From Bicyclus anynana (lineage: Eukaryota; Arthropoda; Insecta; Lepidoptera; Nymphalidae), in the NCBI RefSeq assembly GCF_947172395.1, contig NC_069092.1:11329418-11393417 (forward strand): a DNA stretch of 64,000 nt, given 5' to 3'. Positions 21,396 through 32,205 of this stretch are shown here, one piece after another. A model generated the notes under the pieces. That model saw nothing but the letters and a program-made list of their open reading frames with translations, did not search any database and was not told the DNA's origin. The position numbers and the translations under genes are program-made. Numbering within the stretch: the stretch's first letter is position 1; the number at the start of each line of letters is the position of its first letter.

Positions 21396-21716
21396 GAGTC
21401 TGTGATAGCCCTTTGGATATGACTTCTTCCGCTTATTCCGGAGAGCGTAGGTTCGAATCTGGTCCGGATCATTCATTCACCTCCAACTTTTCAGTTATGT
21501 GCATTTTAAGAAATTAAATATCACGTGTCTCAAACGGTGAAGGAAAAACATCGTATGCATGTTTCCTCACGATGTTTTCTCTTCACTGTTGTGACACGTG
21601 ATTTTTATTGTCTTAATTAGCACCTAACTGAGAAGTTGGATATGCATGCTCCGGACCAGATTTGAACCTACGAGAGAGCTCAGAGGTCAAATCTACTGGA
21701 CTATCACGGCGATTTA
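21396..21716. mobile_element. SINE-1 inverted pair
   Basis: 21,396-21,566 is the 5' half of SINE-1 on plus (head, B box ggttcgaatct). 21,567-21,716 is the same half on minus, sharing the break near 'aaaacatcgt'. Together they form a palindrome with about 150-bp imperfect arms and a loop of about 15 nt. Confidence 0.75.
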
Positions 21717-21775
21717 CTGATATGTGACAATATTTTAAAAGTATTGATCCGACATCAAAAGGAGGACGAGGTTCA

Positions 21776-22640
21776 GTTTGCTCGTATCATCATTATCATC
21801 ATCATCATCACCATCGTCATCATTATCATGATCTTTATCATTAATAGCCGATAGACGTCCATTTCTGGACATAGGCCTCTTGCATGGACTTTCAAACAAA
21901 ACGGCCTTGAGCCGCGAGTACCCAGCGGCTCCCTGCAACCCGCTTGATATCCTCGGTACACCTAGTGGGGGGTCGACCAACACTGCGCTTTCCGGTGCGG
22001 AGTCGCCATTCCAGCACCTTGGGACCCCAACGTCCATCGGCTCTTTAAAATATGTGGCCATTGCCACTTCAGCTTCGCGACTCGTTGAGCTATGTCAGTG
22101 ACAGTTCTTCTGCAGATCTCCTCATTTCTGATTCGATCACTTAGAGGAACCCTAAGCATAGCTCGCTCCATCGCCCGCTAAGTGATATTGAGCATTTTTA
22201 TGAGGGCCTCAGTTAGCGACCAGGTCTCGGATCCGTAAATCATCACTGGCAACACACACTGTTCGAAGACTTTCGTCTTCAGGCACTGAGGAATTTTGGA
22301 CGAAAGATCCCGCGGGGATTCGGCGATTCTAAAAATTTGACCTACCTAACTGGATTGTGTATCCTAGTATACTCGTTAACAATTTCGAGCGCAGAGTCCT
22401 CAACAATAACTTGGTGGAGCGGTACATGAGCGTTAGTCATGATCTTTGTCTTACTAAATTAATTTAAAGGCCCACCTGTTGAGACACTCTGCCGAGGTCA
22501 TTGAGCATGGTACTAAGGCCATCCAGAGTCTCTGTCATGACCACCAAATCGGCAAATCGCAGTTGAATGATGTACTCGCCATTGATGTTGATGCCAAATC
22601 CGTTTTAATCCAGATGCTTAAAGACGTCTTCCATCCAGAC
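21776..22640 (-). mobile_element. RTE LINE, longer 5'-truncated copy
   Basis: Minus-strand RTE end starting with catcatcatcaccatcgtca tail sequence. It has the same C-terminal coding region as 46,895-47,558 and extends further upstream into 'ctctgtcatgaccaccaaat', which encodes RT-region residues. The frame is broken by indels. It abuts the 3' end of a second RTE family at about 22,641. Confidence 0.7.
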
Positions 22641-23105
22641 GTCAATCATCATCATTATCTCCTTACCCTTACCCCACTTAAGTGGGGTCGGAGAAATATG
22701 TCAATCTTTTCCATTCGTCTCTTCCTTCCTTCCTTATCAGCCGATAGACGTCCACTGCTGGACATAGGCCTCTTGCATTCGTCTCTATTACTCGTCAACT
22801 TTACAAACATGTCCTCTTTCACACAATACAATCTTCTTTGGCCTTCCTGTCCTCTTATGTCCTTCCACTTGCACACTAAGCTAACCTTCTACTCCTCAAT
22901 TTTTCTGTCACTGGAGCCACCTTCAGACTTCCTCTTATATACTCATTCCTTATTTTATCTATTCTTGTCACACCACACATCCATCTCAACATACGCATTC
23001 GTTTACTATCCGTCCCTTTCACCGCCCAACATTCTGATTCATATTTTACCCTTAAGTCTAAGAGGCATTCGCGGGTCACATAGTACACCTGAGACCTGTC
23101 GCCAT
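22641..23105 (-). mobile_element. Second RTE-type LINE family, 3' end
   Basis: Minus strand encodes a different RTE C terminus, including ECWAVKGTDSKRMRMLRWMC followed by GVTRIDKIRNEYIRG. This order is typical of the RTE tail after the RT domain. 5'-truncated. A 53-bp fragment of the first RTE family is nested at 22,723-22,775. Confidence 0.7.
22723..22775 (-). mobile_element. 53-bp RTE micro-insertion with TSD
   Basis: Only the last ~45 bp of the RTE (cagccgatagacgtccactg...) plus a cctt-rich tail. It is flanked by an exact 11-bp TSD, cattcgtctct (22,712-22,722 and 22,776-22,786). It interrupts the second RTE family. Confidence 0.8.
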
Positions 23106-23510
23106 TTCATCTATCCCGCATTAAATTAATCGATTTTTTTAATTTTTAATTTAATTGAAATATCATTCAAAATAAGAGAATAGATAGCGTGTTAATAAAT
23201 TGTACCATTCAATTAAAATTAGTTTACCTGCAAAATTCACAACAGACACCGTAACGTGGCTGTTTGACCGTGATGTGATGCGATGAAAGCCGCGTTTGAA
23301 CAGACCTTTTACCTGAAAGGGACTAAGTAAACTTTGTATAATAAACCTTGTTTTCAGGTTTAATTAATTTGCTTTTTAGGCTTGCTGGCTCTGAAAAAAA
23401 CGTTTTTTTTAGGTTGAACTACTTTGGGCCCGCGACATTACGTAAAAGACAGCGGCTTATATTAGTGCTAGCATGATCAGAAAAGAGTTCCACTATCCTA
23501 CTATCCTACT
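23106..23510. other. No recognisable feature
   Basis: AT-rich. No gene or repeat family recognised. Confidence 0.35.
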
Positions 23511-23736
23511 TCCTGCTAATGTTATAAAGGCGAAAGTTTGTGTGTAAGTGTGAAAGTATGTAAGTATGTTTGTTCCCTCTTTTACGCTGCGGCTACTGAA
23601 GCGATTTGGCTGAAATTTGGAATGTAAATAGCTTTTACTCTGGATTAACACATAGGCTAACTTTTCATCCCGGAAAAGTCCACGGATCCCGCGGGATTTG
23701 GAATTCCACGCGGACGAAGTCGCGGGCGTCCGCTAG
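23511..23736 (+). mobile_element. Non-autonomous Helitron, family A
   Basis: Starts TCCTGCTAATGTTATAAAGG, contains 'actgaagcgatttggctgaa' and 'cggatcccgcgggatttgg', and ends with cgcgggcgtccgCTAG at 23,733-23,736, followed by T. The GC-rich stem upstream of CTAG is typical of Helitron 3' ends. Confidence 0.8.
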
Positions 23737-24186
23737 TACAATATAGAAGATTCTGTATTCCATTCTCTTATTCGATTTTTAAATCTTAATACAGTAAAGT
23801 ATAGACATTTTATTCGGTCTAGTGTTTTATCGCATACTTATGGATATTATAAAATTATGTAACGATAGCCTCAATAGTCCGCGGTAACGGAACCGGATAC
23901 GGTAATGAGAGGTCTTCGTTCGTTGCACAAAGTTATTAACTACGGTATGCACTATACGTACTGGTAGTGCTAAATAGAAAATTCCTTCTCCAATACAGGT
24001 TCGTAATGAGTTATTGGGGTAGGCAGTGAAATTTTGCATCTATGAAGTGCACGCCACTGATCGTACCTACTAATGCAGTGTTTTCCGACTAATCGTATGA
24101 AATATTGGTTCTATTTATGACAAATCATTATGGCAAATGTTCTATAAAACAACAAAACTAAAATAATGTTTTTAACATAAAAATGG
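23737..24186. other. No recognisable feature
   Basis: AT-rich. Nothing assignable. Confidence 0.35.
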
Positions 24187-24399
24187 AACCGACTTCAAAG
24201 ACGTATTTCAGTTATTTTGATTTTAACACAAAACTACTAAACCGAATTTTACGAAAATGAAACGGGACTAATCTGTAAGTATACTCTTTTAAACAAAAAA
24301 AAAATTCAAAATTGGTTAAAAATGACAAAGTAATGAAGTAACAAACATAAAAAAATATACGCGTCGAATTGTGGACCTCCTCCTTTTTTGAAGTCGGTT
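24187..24399. mobile_element. MITE-like element bounded by 'aaccgacttcaaa'
   Basis: Terminal 13-bp perfect inverted repeats, aaccgacttcaaa (24,187-24,199) and its complement (24,387-24,399). A related element lies at 61,763-61,985. Non-coding. Confidence 0.55.
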
Positions 24400-25419
24400 A
24401 AAAAGTATATGGACAATCTTGTACAACGTTCTAATGCTTAGATAGACAAGAGCCAGCTTCACAAAGGGTGGAGAGAAGCCTGAAGTGTACTGAAGTGCAA
24501 ATTGAATTAGATCGCCACTAATTGGGTGCTAGCGCAAATATTTAAAGACGAGCGTAAACGTCGCCTTTGCATTTTTAATAAGCCACTCACAGCGGGTTGA
24601 GAAAAATTGTTCTCTATATTAAAATTCTTGGAATAAGTCCTCTTGGCGCCTCTTTCTATGTTGTTTACTATGTTGACTATGTATATCCTAATGTTCAGTC
24701 CTTATTTAGTTTGTTACTTTTGTTCTCAGTATTGATTTAAGGATTTTATAACAGTTACGTACCTGTTATAGGTATGTGTTTAATGATCCAATTATTCCGT
24801 GCGTAACATATTAAATGTTTTTTTTTGTGTGAACCAGAATAACTTACCTGTCCAGAAGTATCTGTAATATACGACAAAATTTTTTTTTTTCGTTTCAGTT
24901 TTGTCATCAGAATTGTGATAATGTTGAAACTGAAAGGTTGGATTGTCCTAGTGACCATAAATACCACTTAAAAGTTACAGGAAAAAAAATATGCAATTTC
25001 TTTTACTTGAATGTGGACATAATTATTTTAGCTTGACGATTGCATACGCAGTTCCATCGCAAACTTTCAGAGCAACGCATCCAGAACATACATCCAGAGC
25101 GCTTGTCCAAAGCATCATACAAAACATAGTCTATAAAAAAAAAAGTGTGTGTCAGCTCCGACGTTGGAATGGAATTAACTCTTTCAGATCTACTGTCTTA
25201 ATAGGTGTATATTGCCCCGCAGCGTGTTGACGGCAGCGCACGGTGAAAGGTGCGCAGAATAGTTGCGCACAAAAACGTAACGCTGTCATTCGTTCATCGA
25301 TTTTTACTTATACCCATATTTTTTCATAACGGGGCTATATATGAAAATCGATTCTTAAGGAGTAAACTCCAAAAGTCTTACATGTAGAGTGAGTTTGATT
25401 CTTTTTCACGTCTACCCTC
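24400..25419. other. No recognisable feature
   Basis: AT-rich. Open frames under 80 codons without motifs. Confidence 0.35.
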
Positions 25420-25570
25420 CAAGGTAGGGTGGGGTATCACTGTCGGTATTTTTAAAGATTATAAGTACCCCAAATAATCATTAAAAAATAATAATTAAAA
25501 AAAAGTGTTAATTTAATCTACGGGACCCTACACTGTGCGTAGACCAACAAACACTTGGCCGGTTTTTATT
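25420..25570. repeat. Dispersed repeat scrap ending 'cttggccggtttt'
   Basis: gggaccctacactgtgcgta followed by ccaacaaacacttggccggt resembles a widespread lepidopteran repeat end. Boundaries are uncertain. Confidence 0.35.
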
Positions 25571-26064
25571 TATGATAATACCAATTGATATGATTGATGG
25601 ATATGAAATACATTCATAGGAAATTAATACCTCTGGTAGAAAATCACGGTAATCTGTACGCAAAATATACTCTAACTATGATCTAGTCCATCTAATTTCA
25701 TTAAATTATAATGTAAACACCATAAAACCTACCTATTAGTAATAACTAAAATACCTCGGTAAATGGTGAGTGAACTCAATTCATGACATCAATTTAAATT
25801 AAATTTTCTCCTATTACCATTATTACTGCACTAAATTTAATTATATCTACCTAATTCTAATAATATAGCGTTTATTATATAGTTACCACATTATTCATAA
25901 ATTTATCATTGCAATTAATTGCTGCTGTTTAGAAATAATGGACCAGCCGTAACTAAAGTAATGTTTGGCTATTTAAACATACCCACTGCACCATAATATA
26001 AACCCGGAGTATGTCACTATTTATTTTACATCTAAGACTCACTTCAGATCAAACCGAACTCAGT
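25571..26064. other. No recognisable feature
   Basis: Very AT-rich. Nothing assignable. Confidence 0.35.
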
Positions 26065-26074
26065 TCAGTTACAT

Positions 26075-26367
26075 CATCATCATCATTATCTGCTGATGGA
26101 CGTTCACTGCTGGACATAGGCCTCTTGCATCGACTTCCAACATCGGTCTCGAGCATCCAGCGGCTCCCTGCAACCCGCTTGATGTCTTTGGACTTCTCAT
26201 CTTTCCGTCCGAAATTCCTGTGCTTGAAGATGAAAGTCTTCGAACAGTGCGTGTTGCCAGTGATGACCTACGGATCAGAGACTTGGTCGCTAAACTATGG
26301 GCCTTTTTAGAAGGCTCAGCGGGAGATGGAGCGAGGTATGCTTGAAGATTCTCTGCGTGATCGATTC
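26075..26367 (-). mobile_element. RTE LINE with inverted 5' part (twin priming)
   Basis: 26,075-26,196 is the RTE 3' end on minus with (atg)n tail. 26,197-26,367 is a more 5' RTE segment in the opposite orientation (cttcgaacagtgcgtgttgc... gcgtgatcgattc). The segment between them is missing. An exact 10-bp TSD, tcagttacat, flanks the whole unit (26,065-26,074 and 26,368-26,377), so both parts arrived in one insertion. Confidence 0.85.
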
Positions 26368-26540
26368 TCAGTTACATACAGACTATAAAATCACAAAGAA
26401 AAAAATGGACCTATGCGATTCAGTGAGAAGATGTAATTGATGTTGATTGTCGATGTCTTACTAAACTCGTAAGTAGATAAAATTCATCTGTGAATGCGAC
26501 TGATTTTATTAAAAGAAAGTTAAAGTCGCCATATATGAAA

Positions 26541-26712
26541 CTAGCAGATGCCCCGCGGTTTTACCCACCTAATTCCCGCTTCTGTGGGGATATGGGGATG
26601 AAATATAGCCTATGACACTCACAAATAACGTGGCTTTCTAGTTAAAGAATTTTCAAAATCGGTTTAGTAGATCAAGAGATTACTACCACAAACTTTACCT
26701 CTGTAATATTAG
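26541..26712 (-). mobile_element. Non-autonomous Helitron, family C
   Basis: CTAG end at 26,541-26,544 on the low side, then cagatgccccgcggttttac. The high side is 'ctctgtaatattagtacca', the decayed 5' end. Confidence 0.65.
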
Positions 26713-27312
26713 TACCATAGTATAATATCTAGTAGTATAGATATACGAGTAGATTTATATTATTCATTGCCATAGACTTATAATTTTTTTTTTCACTGAT
26801 ACCAGAAAGAAACCATTGTTGTCCACCAGGGGTCGACAATGGCTTTCTTAAGAAAACAGTGATTTATAGAATAACTTTCGGTGTGATTTGCGATCACATC
26901 CTCTGCTATTATGCGCGATATTTTTTTCGCTTTGTCTGAACTAACTTTTATACGGAGGGAAAACTAATTCGTGATATGTTTGAAATAGAAATATGTAGTT
27001 CTAGCTACATTATGTTTACTTTCATATTTTCCAACTAAAATTATTTTACCGTTTATACTGAAAGATTTATAACAAGTCCAGGTATGATTAACTTTCGTAA
27101 TACAATACTGTACTCTCCTCAAGGGACAGTACGCGGGAACATTAATCAAGGTTTAAACAAGTTCAACCTTGAGTTGAAACTTGAAAATATGTGAAGTTAC
27201 GGTTTAAAATTTTCAACACGTGCGAGAATATTTTATTTTCGTCCATGATTTTTTTCACTTAAGTAAATTAATGTTTACACAAATTTTAAAAATTTTCCAC
27301 AGTGCTATTAAA
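26713..27312. other. No recognisable feature
   Basis: AT-rich, with a short imperfect hairpin near 26,812-26,842 (ccattgt/acaatgg). Confidence 0.3.
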
Positions 27313-27494
27313 CTAGCGGATGCCCGCAAGTCTGTTTTTGTGAATCTGTGTTATTATTTTTTTTGTATTATTCTTTCCTCGATAAATGGGCTATCTAAAA
27401 CTGAAAGAATTTTTCAAATCGGACCAGTAGTTCCTGAGATTAGCGCGTTCAATCAAACAAACAAACACACTCTTCAGCTTTATATATTAGTATG
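27313..27494 (-). mobile_element. Non-autonomous Helitron, family B
   Basis: CTAG at 27,313-27,316, 'gaccagtagttcctgagatt' and 'agcgcgttcaatcaaacaaa' in the middle, and 'cttcagctttatatattagt' at the 5' end (high side). Confidence 0.7.
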
Positions 27495-27599
27495 CATTGA
27501 AGTGTCTGCCTGTGATTTTATTATAACTGTTTTTTAAAAGTGGTTAGAGTAAATAAAAGAATATTTAAACACAACTCAAGCTTTTAAAATTTTTGTCTG

Positions 27600-27771
27600 T
27601 CCCGCAACAAACAGAATCTTTGGAACGGCTAAACCGATTTTAATAGGACTTTCACTGGAAAATAGAGGTCCTAATTGAGCAAGCTACTTTTTATCCCGGA
27701 AAAGTTCATGGTTCCCGAGGGATTTGTGAAAAACTGTATACCATGCATAAGAAGTGGCGGGCGTCCGCTAG
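27600..27771 (+). mobile_element. Helitron A, 5'-diverged
   Basis: Retains 'atcccggaaaagttcatggt', 'cccgagggatttgtgaa' and the 3' end gcgggcgtccgCTAG (27,768-27,771). The TC start is not recognisable. Confidence 0.6.
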
Positions 27772-27812
27772 TTATAATTAAAAGTGAAAATGCTTTATAA
27801 ATATATTTAACT

Positions 27813-27987
27813 AACGGACACCTGCGTCTTCGTCCGCCCTTAGACCTCTTTAATCCAAGCCTTTCGCAAAATCCTTTCTTAGCAGAGCTCTACTATTTAT
27901 AAACTACCTCCCTGCAAAATTTCAGATTTGTACATCAAGCAGATTCGAGATTTTGTGATGAATGACCTTTCGCATTTATATATTAAG
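27813..27987 (-). mobile_element. Diverged Helitron-like element, opposite orientation
   Basis: Low side ctaacggacacctgcgtctt-cgtccgc resembles the Helitron A 3' end. High side 'acctttcgcatttatatatt' resembles its 5' end. The terminal CTAG has changed. It sits back to back with the preceding copy. Confidence 0.45.
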
Positions 27988-28426
27988 ATTCCAGGAATCC
28001 TTTAATCTTAATTAATAAATTCCGTTCGTTATATTCAATTATAAGGAAAACTACATTAAAACTTTCGCTCGGTGCAGTTTCGGAACTAGTCTGCAGGATT
28101 CACAGACAACAGTCGCTTGCAATGTTCCTTTATTTTGCTGAGTTTTGGAGCTATTCGTTCTAGTGCTGTTCACTTCTTGCTTAAATTTGGAGCCTTATAT
28201 GCCACAATGTATTATTTGTAGCGAAATTTACACCTGTGCTTACGTACACACTTGTGCATTATAATATCTCCTGCGTAGATTACTTGCTACAACATGAGAT
28301 TGGTTGCCGTGGCCAAAATTTTTAATAACAATAATTATCTACTTAAATCGTTTAAGTGCTAGCAGCCAGCGGAAATTGAATAGCTTGATCTCTTTGCAAT
28401 ATGAAAAACTCAGCTCAGCATTATCA
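27988..28426. other. No recognisable feature
   Basis: No gene or known repeat recognised. Confidence 0.35.
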
Positions 28427-28732
28427 TTATCAACACATATTCGGCTCACTGCTGAGCGCAAGTCTCTTATCAGAATAAGAGGGTTTAGGCCAATAGTCTA
28501 CAACGCTGGCCAGATGCGGATTGGCAGACTTAACATACGTAGAAAATTAAGAAAATTCTCAGGTATGCGGGTTTCCTCAAAATGTTTTTCCTTTACCGTT
28601 TGAGATACGTCATTTTTTTTAAATGCACATAACTGAAATGTTGGAGGTGCATTCCCCAGACCAGATTCAAACCTACACCCTCCAGAATTGGAGGCAGAGG
28701 TCATATCCACTAGGCTATCACGGCTCATACAA
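28427..28732 (-). mobile_element. SINE-1, full length
   Basis: Tail ttatcattatcaacacatat at the low side, the full SINE-1 body and the tRNA-like head with A box ('cactaggctatcacggct' on plus). Confidence 0.75.
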
Positions 28733-29175
28733 GGGGCCATCAGAGACGATAACGAATAATGAATAATTATTTAATATATTTTAAATAATTTGAATTAAAA
28801 GTTTTTTTTATTTACATTTACTTTTATAAAGATTAAACAGAATAATAAAATTGTTATTACAGGTAAAAATTAATAAGTTTATTTAAACTAAACAATGTGG
28901 TTAAAAAAATAGTAGATGTATTAATCCTGGGTTACCGACATACGGTATGTCCCAAAGCTTCTATAAACCCAGTTCGACTTTCCACTAGTTTCCCTTATTC
29001 CGGGAAATAAACTTTATCCTGTGGGAAAGTTGAATCGGGAAGGCTTTAGGTAGTTAATTTAAAACGCCTTCCTTAACTGTTCCTTACCTGGTTTTTTATG
29101 AAAACTTTATTTCACTTTTTAGTGTCTACATCTCCTGAGATCAAAACCAGGCCTGAGTTTTAAATTAAATATTGT
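28733..29175. other. Unassigned; possible small inverted-repeat element
   Basis: aaagcttctataaacccagt (28,955 on) and the region 29,022-29,050 form an imperfect inverted repeat around actttcc(c)ac. This may be a decayed MITE of about 100 bp. Otherwise unassigned AT-rich DNA. Confidence 0.3.
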
Positions 29176-29306
29176 TAAGGTAAAGACGTACCGCCAAGCA
29201 ATTTAGCGTTCTGGTACGATGTCGTGTAGAATCCAAAAACGAGTGTGGATTTTCAGTCTCCTCCTAACAAGTCAGCTCGTTTCCATCTTCGATTGCATCA
29301 TCACTT
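29176..29306 (+). mobile_element. SINE-2 3' fragment
   Basis: Matches 'aagacgtaccgccaagcaat', 'ttctggtacgatgtcgtgta' and 'catcatcacttaccatcag'. The head is missing and the 3' end is cut. Confidence 0.6.
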
Positions 29307-29391
29307 ACCATCAGCAGGGCTATTTTGTAACGCGGTGTACAATTCACACCCGCGTAATCCTTTCCCCCCGCCGCCCACATATCATGGGAGT

Positions 29392-29657
29392 GTTATCAAC
29401 GAACTTCATTATCGACCCATTTTCGACTTACTGCTGAGCTCGAGTCTCCTCTCAGAATGAGAGGGAATAAGCCAATAGTCCACCACGCTGGCCCAATGAT
29501 ATTTTTTAAGAAAATTGTCCGTTTGAGACACGTGATATTTAATTTCTTAAAATGCACACAACTGAAAAGTTGAAGGTGCATGCCCCGGACCGGATTTGAA
29601 CCCACACCCTCCGGAATCGGAGGCAGAGGTCATATCCACTGGACTATCACAGCTCAA
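29392..29657 (-). mobile_element. SINE-1, internally deleted
   Basis: Head and B box (ggatttgaacccacaccctc on plus) are well kept. A block of about 70 bp is missing between 'ggcccaatgat' and 'aagaaaattgtccg'. Confidence 0.7.
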
Positions 29658-30042
29658 CAAACTTACCAAGTTATAATCTTGTAATTTAGCGTTATTGCAA
29701 GTGGATTTAAGTTAGGTATAGCAATTTACTTAAAGCATATTTATAGGAATGTACAAAAAGACCGTTACTTGCAGTCTTTGTGTTCGTATAAAAAGGTTTT
29801 TAAGGCACGAACCGGCGGAGTATCTCTTACATTACGTCCCGCGTTGCGAGTTGCGACACGTTTTATACGACGGATACTGTGTCCAGGTTGAAATAAAACG
29901 CGACATGCTCTTAAGAAAAATGCCCGCACTAAATTGCTTTAAGGTGTACGCTACATTCACAGTTGTAGAGCTGTGTTTAACAATTTAGTTTTCTATACTG
30001 GTATACCACCTGATGGTGAGTGGAAAACCTCTTAATAGTGCA
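29658..30042. other. No recognisable feature
   Basis: The open frame at 29,749-29,988 (plus, 79 codons) has no recognisable domain or composition that supports a gene. Confidence 0.3.
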
Positions 30043-30050
30043 AAACATCA

Positions 30051-30491
30051 TTCATTCATTATCAGCTGGTAGACGTCCACTGCTGGACGTAGGCCTCTTG
30101 CATGGACTTCCATGCACAACGGTCTCGAACCGCCCGCTCCCGGCAACCCGCCTGATATCCTTGGTCCACCTAGTGGGGGGTTGACCAACACTGCGTATTC
30201 CGGTGCGGGGTCGCCATGGGACCCCAAAGTCCATCGGCTCTTCGAACTACTCATTGCCTTCGCGACTAGCTGAGCTATGTTAGTGACTTTGGTCCGCCTG
30301 CGGATCTCCTCATTTCTGATTCGATCACGCAGAGAAACTGCAAGCATAGCTCGCTCCATCGCCCGCTATGTGACCTTGAGCCTTGTAATAAGGCCCATAG
30401 CTATCGATCAAGCCTCGGATCAGTAGGTCATCAGTGGCGACACGCACTGTTCGAAGATTTTCGTCTTCAGGCACTGAAGAGTTTTCAAAAC
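30051..30491 (-). mobile_element. RTE LINE, 5'-truncated
   Basis: RTE 3' end on minus. An 8-bp TSD, aaacatca, flanks it (30,043-30,050 and 30,492-30,499). Internal deletions relative to the 46,895 copy (for example, around the 'attccagcacc' block) make it non-coding. Confidence 0.75.
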
Positions 30492-30540
30492 AAACATCAC
30501 TGGGCGTGAAAGAGCGTCGACATAGTGCCACCCGGTGTTT

Positions 30541-30700
30541 AACCCCTTGAGGCGTAGCTGTTAAGCCTTAGGGTAATCAATTAAAGTGGGTTCGATTCCC
30601 ACAAGGGAAGGAAAATATTTTTTTTATGATCATGAGTGTATTCCAATGTCTAGCTGTGCAACATAGCAGTGTCTAGAAGGGTGGCATTCAAACGTGCAAA
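30541..30700 (+). mobile_element. tRNA-like SINE head, family unknown
   Basis: 30,542-30,610 reads like a decayed tRNA. It has a D arm with ggc/gcc stem around gtagctgttaa, and a perfect T arm (gtggg ttcgatt cccac, 30,586-30,602). The acceptor pairs at about 5 of 7 positions. The anticodon arm does not fold well, so I read it as a SINE head rather than a tRNA gene. Confidence 0.35.
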
Positions 30701-31242
30701 TGCAATAAAATTAATTAAATAATATTAATTACCCTTCTCTTTTAAGGTTAATGATTTTTTTAATGATCCTAAAAATAGAAATATAATTTTTAGATATCAG
30801 GTCATAAAATTAACTAGCAATTGTTTTAAAAAGTAAAGGCTGAAATGCTTTTTCAAAAAACGTGGAGATTTTATTTTTCGTACAAAATGTTATAATTTTT
30901 AATGTAATAGGAAAATAAACGCCTAAAATAATATTTACACAAGCTTGTACGAAACATGGGAAAATTATTTTTTTATAATAGTATGCCAAACACATCAGGT
31001 GTAAAATATAAGGGACATTTTCATATGAGAAAGATAAATGAGGGTAACCCTGGGGGACGCCCGCGGTCCCTGTTCGCCCGTTTTCCGTAACAATGCCCCG
31101 AATCTTAATTAACACACACAGACATAACATTACATAATGTTCCAAATTATTTCATAAATGTTGTATCGCTTTGTCAGCTTTTAAACCTTTTTTACGTGCG
31201 ATGCAATTCACTTGCAAATAAATTCGGATTAAATTTTTTCTA
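30701..31242. other. No recognisable feature
   Basis: AT-rich with one GC-rich patch near 31,045-31,080. The 111-codon minus frame lacks a convincing start and domain. Confidence 0.3.
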
Positions 31243-31587
31243 CTAGCTGATGCCGCGCAGTTTCACCCGAGTGGTTCCCGTTTCTGTAAGAGTACCAAAA
31301 TACTCTCTACGTACGTTTCACCCCGAAACCGGAGCATCCTCAGGAGATGTTGACTCTACAACGTGCAATTGCAAAGTGCATTTGTCGGACCTGGGTGACG
31401 TTGTCGCATGGGTTCGTCGACTTTTCGCGGATGATAGCAAAATAAATAAATCATTATATAATCGTGATGAAGTTCCGCAAAGTAACGCCTGCTTCTATCC
31501 AACTGAAATATTTTTTCAAAGCGGACCTGTAGTTATTGAGTAGTTCGCGTTCAAACAAACTCTTTAGCTTTATAATATTTGTATAGA
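31243..31587 (-). mobile_element. Helitron B with a private interior
   Basis: CTAG at 31,243-31,246 and a TCTATAC-type start ending at 31,587, with the family B 5' region intact. Between them about 200 bp (31,290-31,500) is unlike other family B copies here. It leaves a 97-codon frame open on plus (31,250-31,543). I recognise no domain and do not call it a gene. Confidence 0.6.
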
Positions 31588-31645
31588 TTTAAATAACATA
31601 AAATTGAAAATTTTGTAAATCCCTCATCAAATTTCTCTTTCAGTG

Positions 31646-31860
31646 CTCTGTCATTTGAGACCCCACTCGAATATATTTGCCGACATTCTCTTAATCTTCC
31701 CCACTTTAACCGCCCAGAACTTTTAAACGGCTCAACCAAATTTTCATCAAACAGTTATAAGAACACACAAATATAAATCACCTTTCATACAAAATAAACT
31801 TTACGTTTCCTCTTTGTGAAATACGGAACCTTCAAAAAAGTAACGTGTTGTAGAAAATCG
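31646..31860 (+). repeat. Dispersed repeat X, copy 1
   Basis: Shares blocks with 56,926-57,136: 'ctttcagtgct...catttgaga', 'cactcgaatatatttg', 'acggctcaaccaaattttca', 'aaatcacctttcatacaaaa'. Class unknown, no terminal repeats seen. Confidence 0.5.
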
Positions 31861-32052
31861 AGGAAAATATGAAGGAAATTGTGATAGACAAAACAAGCAT
31901 TACAGACAGAGTAAGTTACAAATCCAGAAAATCTCTGGAGAGTAGAATATTATACGGTGAGGTTGAGCGGTACTAATACCTGCGATGTTATCCTTAGATT
32001 TATGTTAAGCGAATTCCTCTCCTGATTTATAAAGGAAAATCCATTTGCTCAG

Positions 32053-32161
32053 TGTGATGTATGCGCCGACACAGTTTGCATGTGTGAGTGTCGGCCAGCG
32101 CGACCGCAGGTTTTGAATAAACAGTTATGCACGAAGCCGTGTTTCATTCGTACACATCTCA
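32053..32161 (+). repeat. 5' LTR (109 bp)
   Basis: Starts TGTGATGTATGCGCC and ends TACACATCTCA. It contains an AATAAA polyadenylation-type signal at 32,116-32,121. All transcription signals would have to fit in 109 bp. Identical in every base to 36,521-36,629. Confidence 0.95.
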
Positions 32162-32162
32162 G

Positions 32163-32172
32163 TGGCGACGAG
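32163..32172 (+). promoter_or_regulatory. Primer-binding site
   Basis: TGGCGACGAG begins one base after the LTR. TGG pairs with the CCA end of a tRNA. The next bases fit the acceptor end of a serine tRNA whose 5' end reads GACGAG (from memory of insect tRNA-Ser), so tRNA-Ser priming is an inference. Confidence 0.6.
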
Positions 32173-32205
32173 TATTTTATAATCAACCCACATTAAGCGC
32201 AAAAA

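Noticed and set aside
22479..23129. 216-codon plus frame
   Set aside because: Runs antisense across two different RTE elements and a nested insertion, with no domain.
30542..30610. tRNA gene candidate with a perfect T arm
   Set aside because: The acceptor stem mismatches at two positions and the anticodon arm does not fold, so a SINE head or tRNA relic is more likely.
30810..31145. 111-codon minus frame as a host gene
   Set aside because: No ATG at its start, low-complexity AT-rich composition and no known domain.
31250..31543. 97-codon plus frame
   Set aside because: Starts and ends inside Helitron termini and has no recognisable domain. Kept only as a possible captured sequence.
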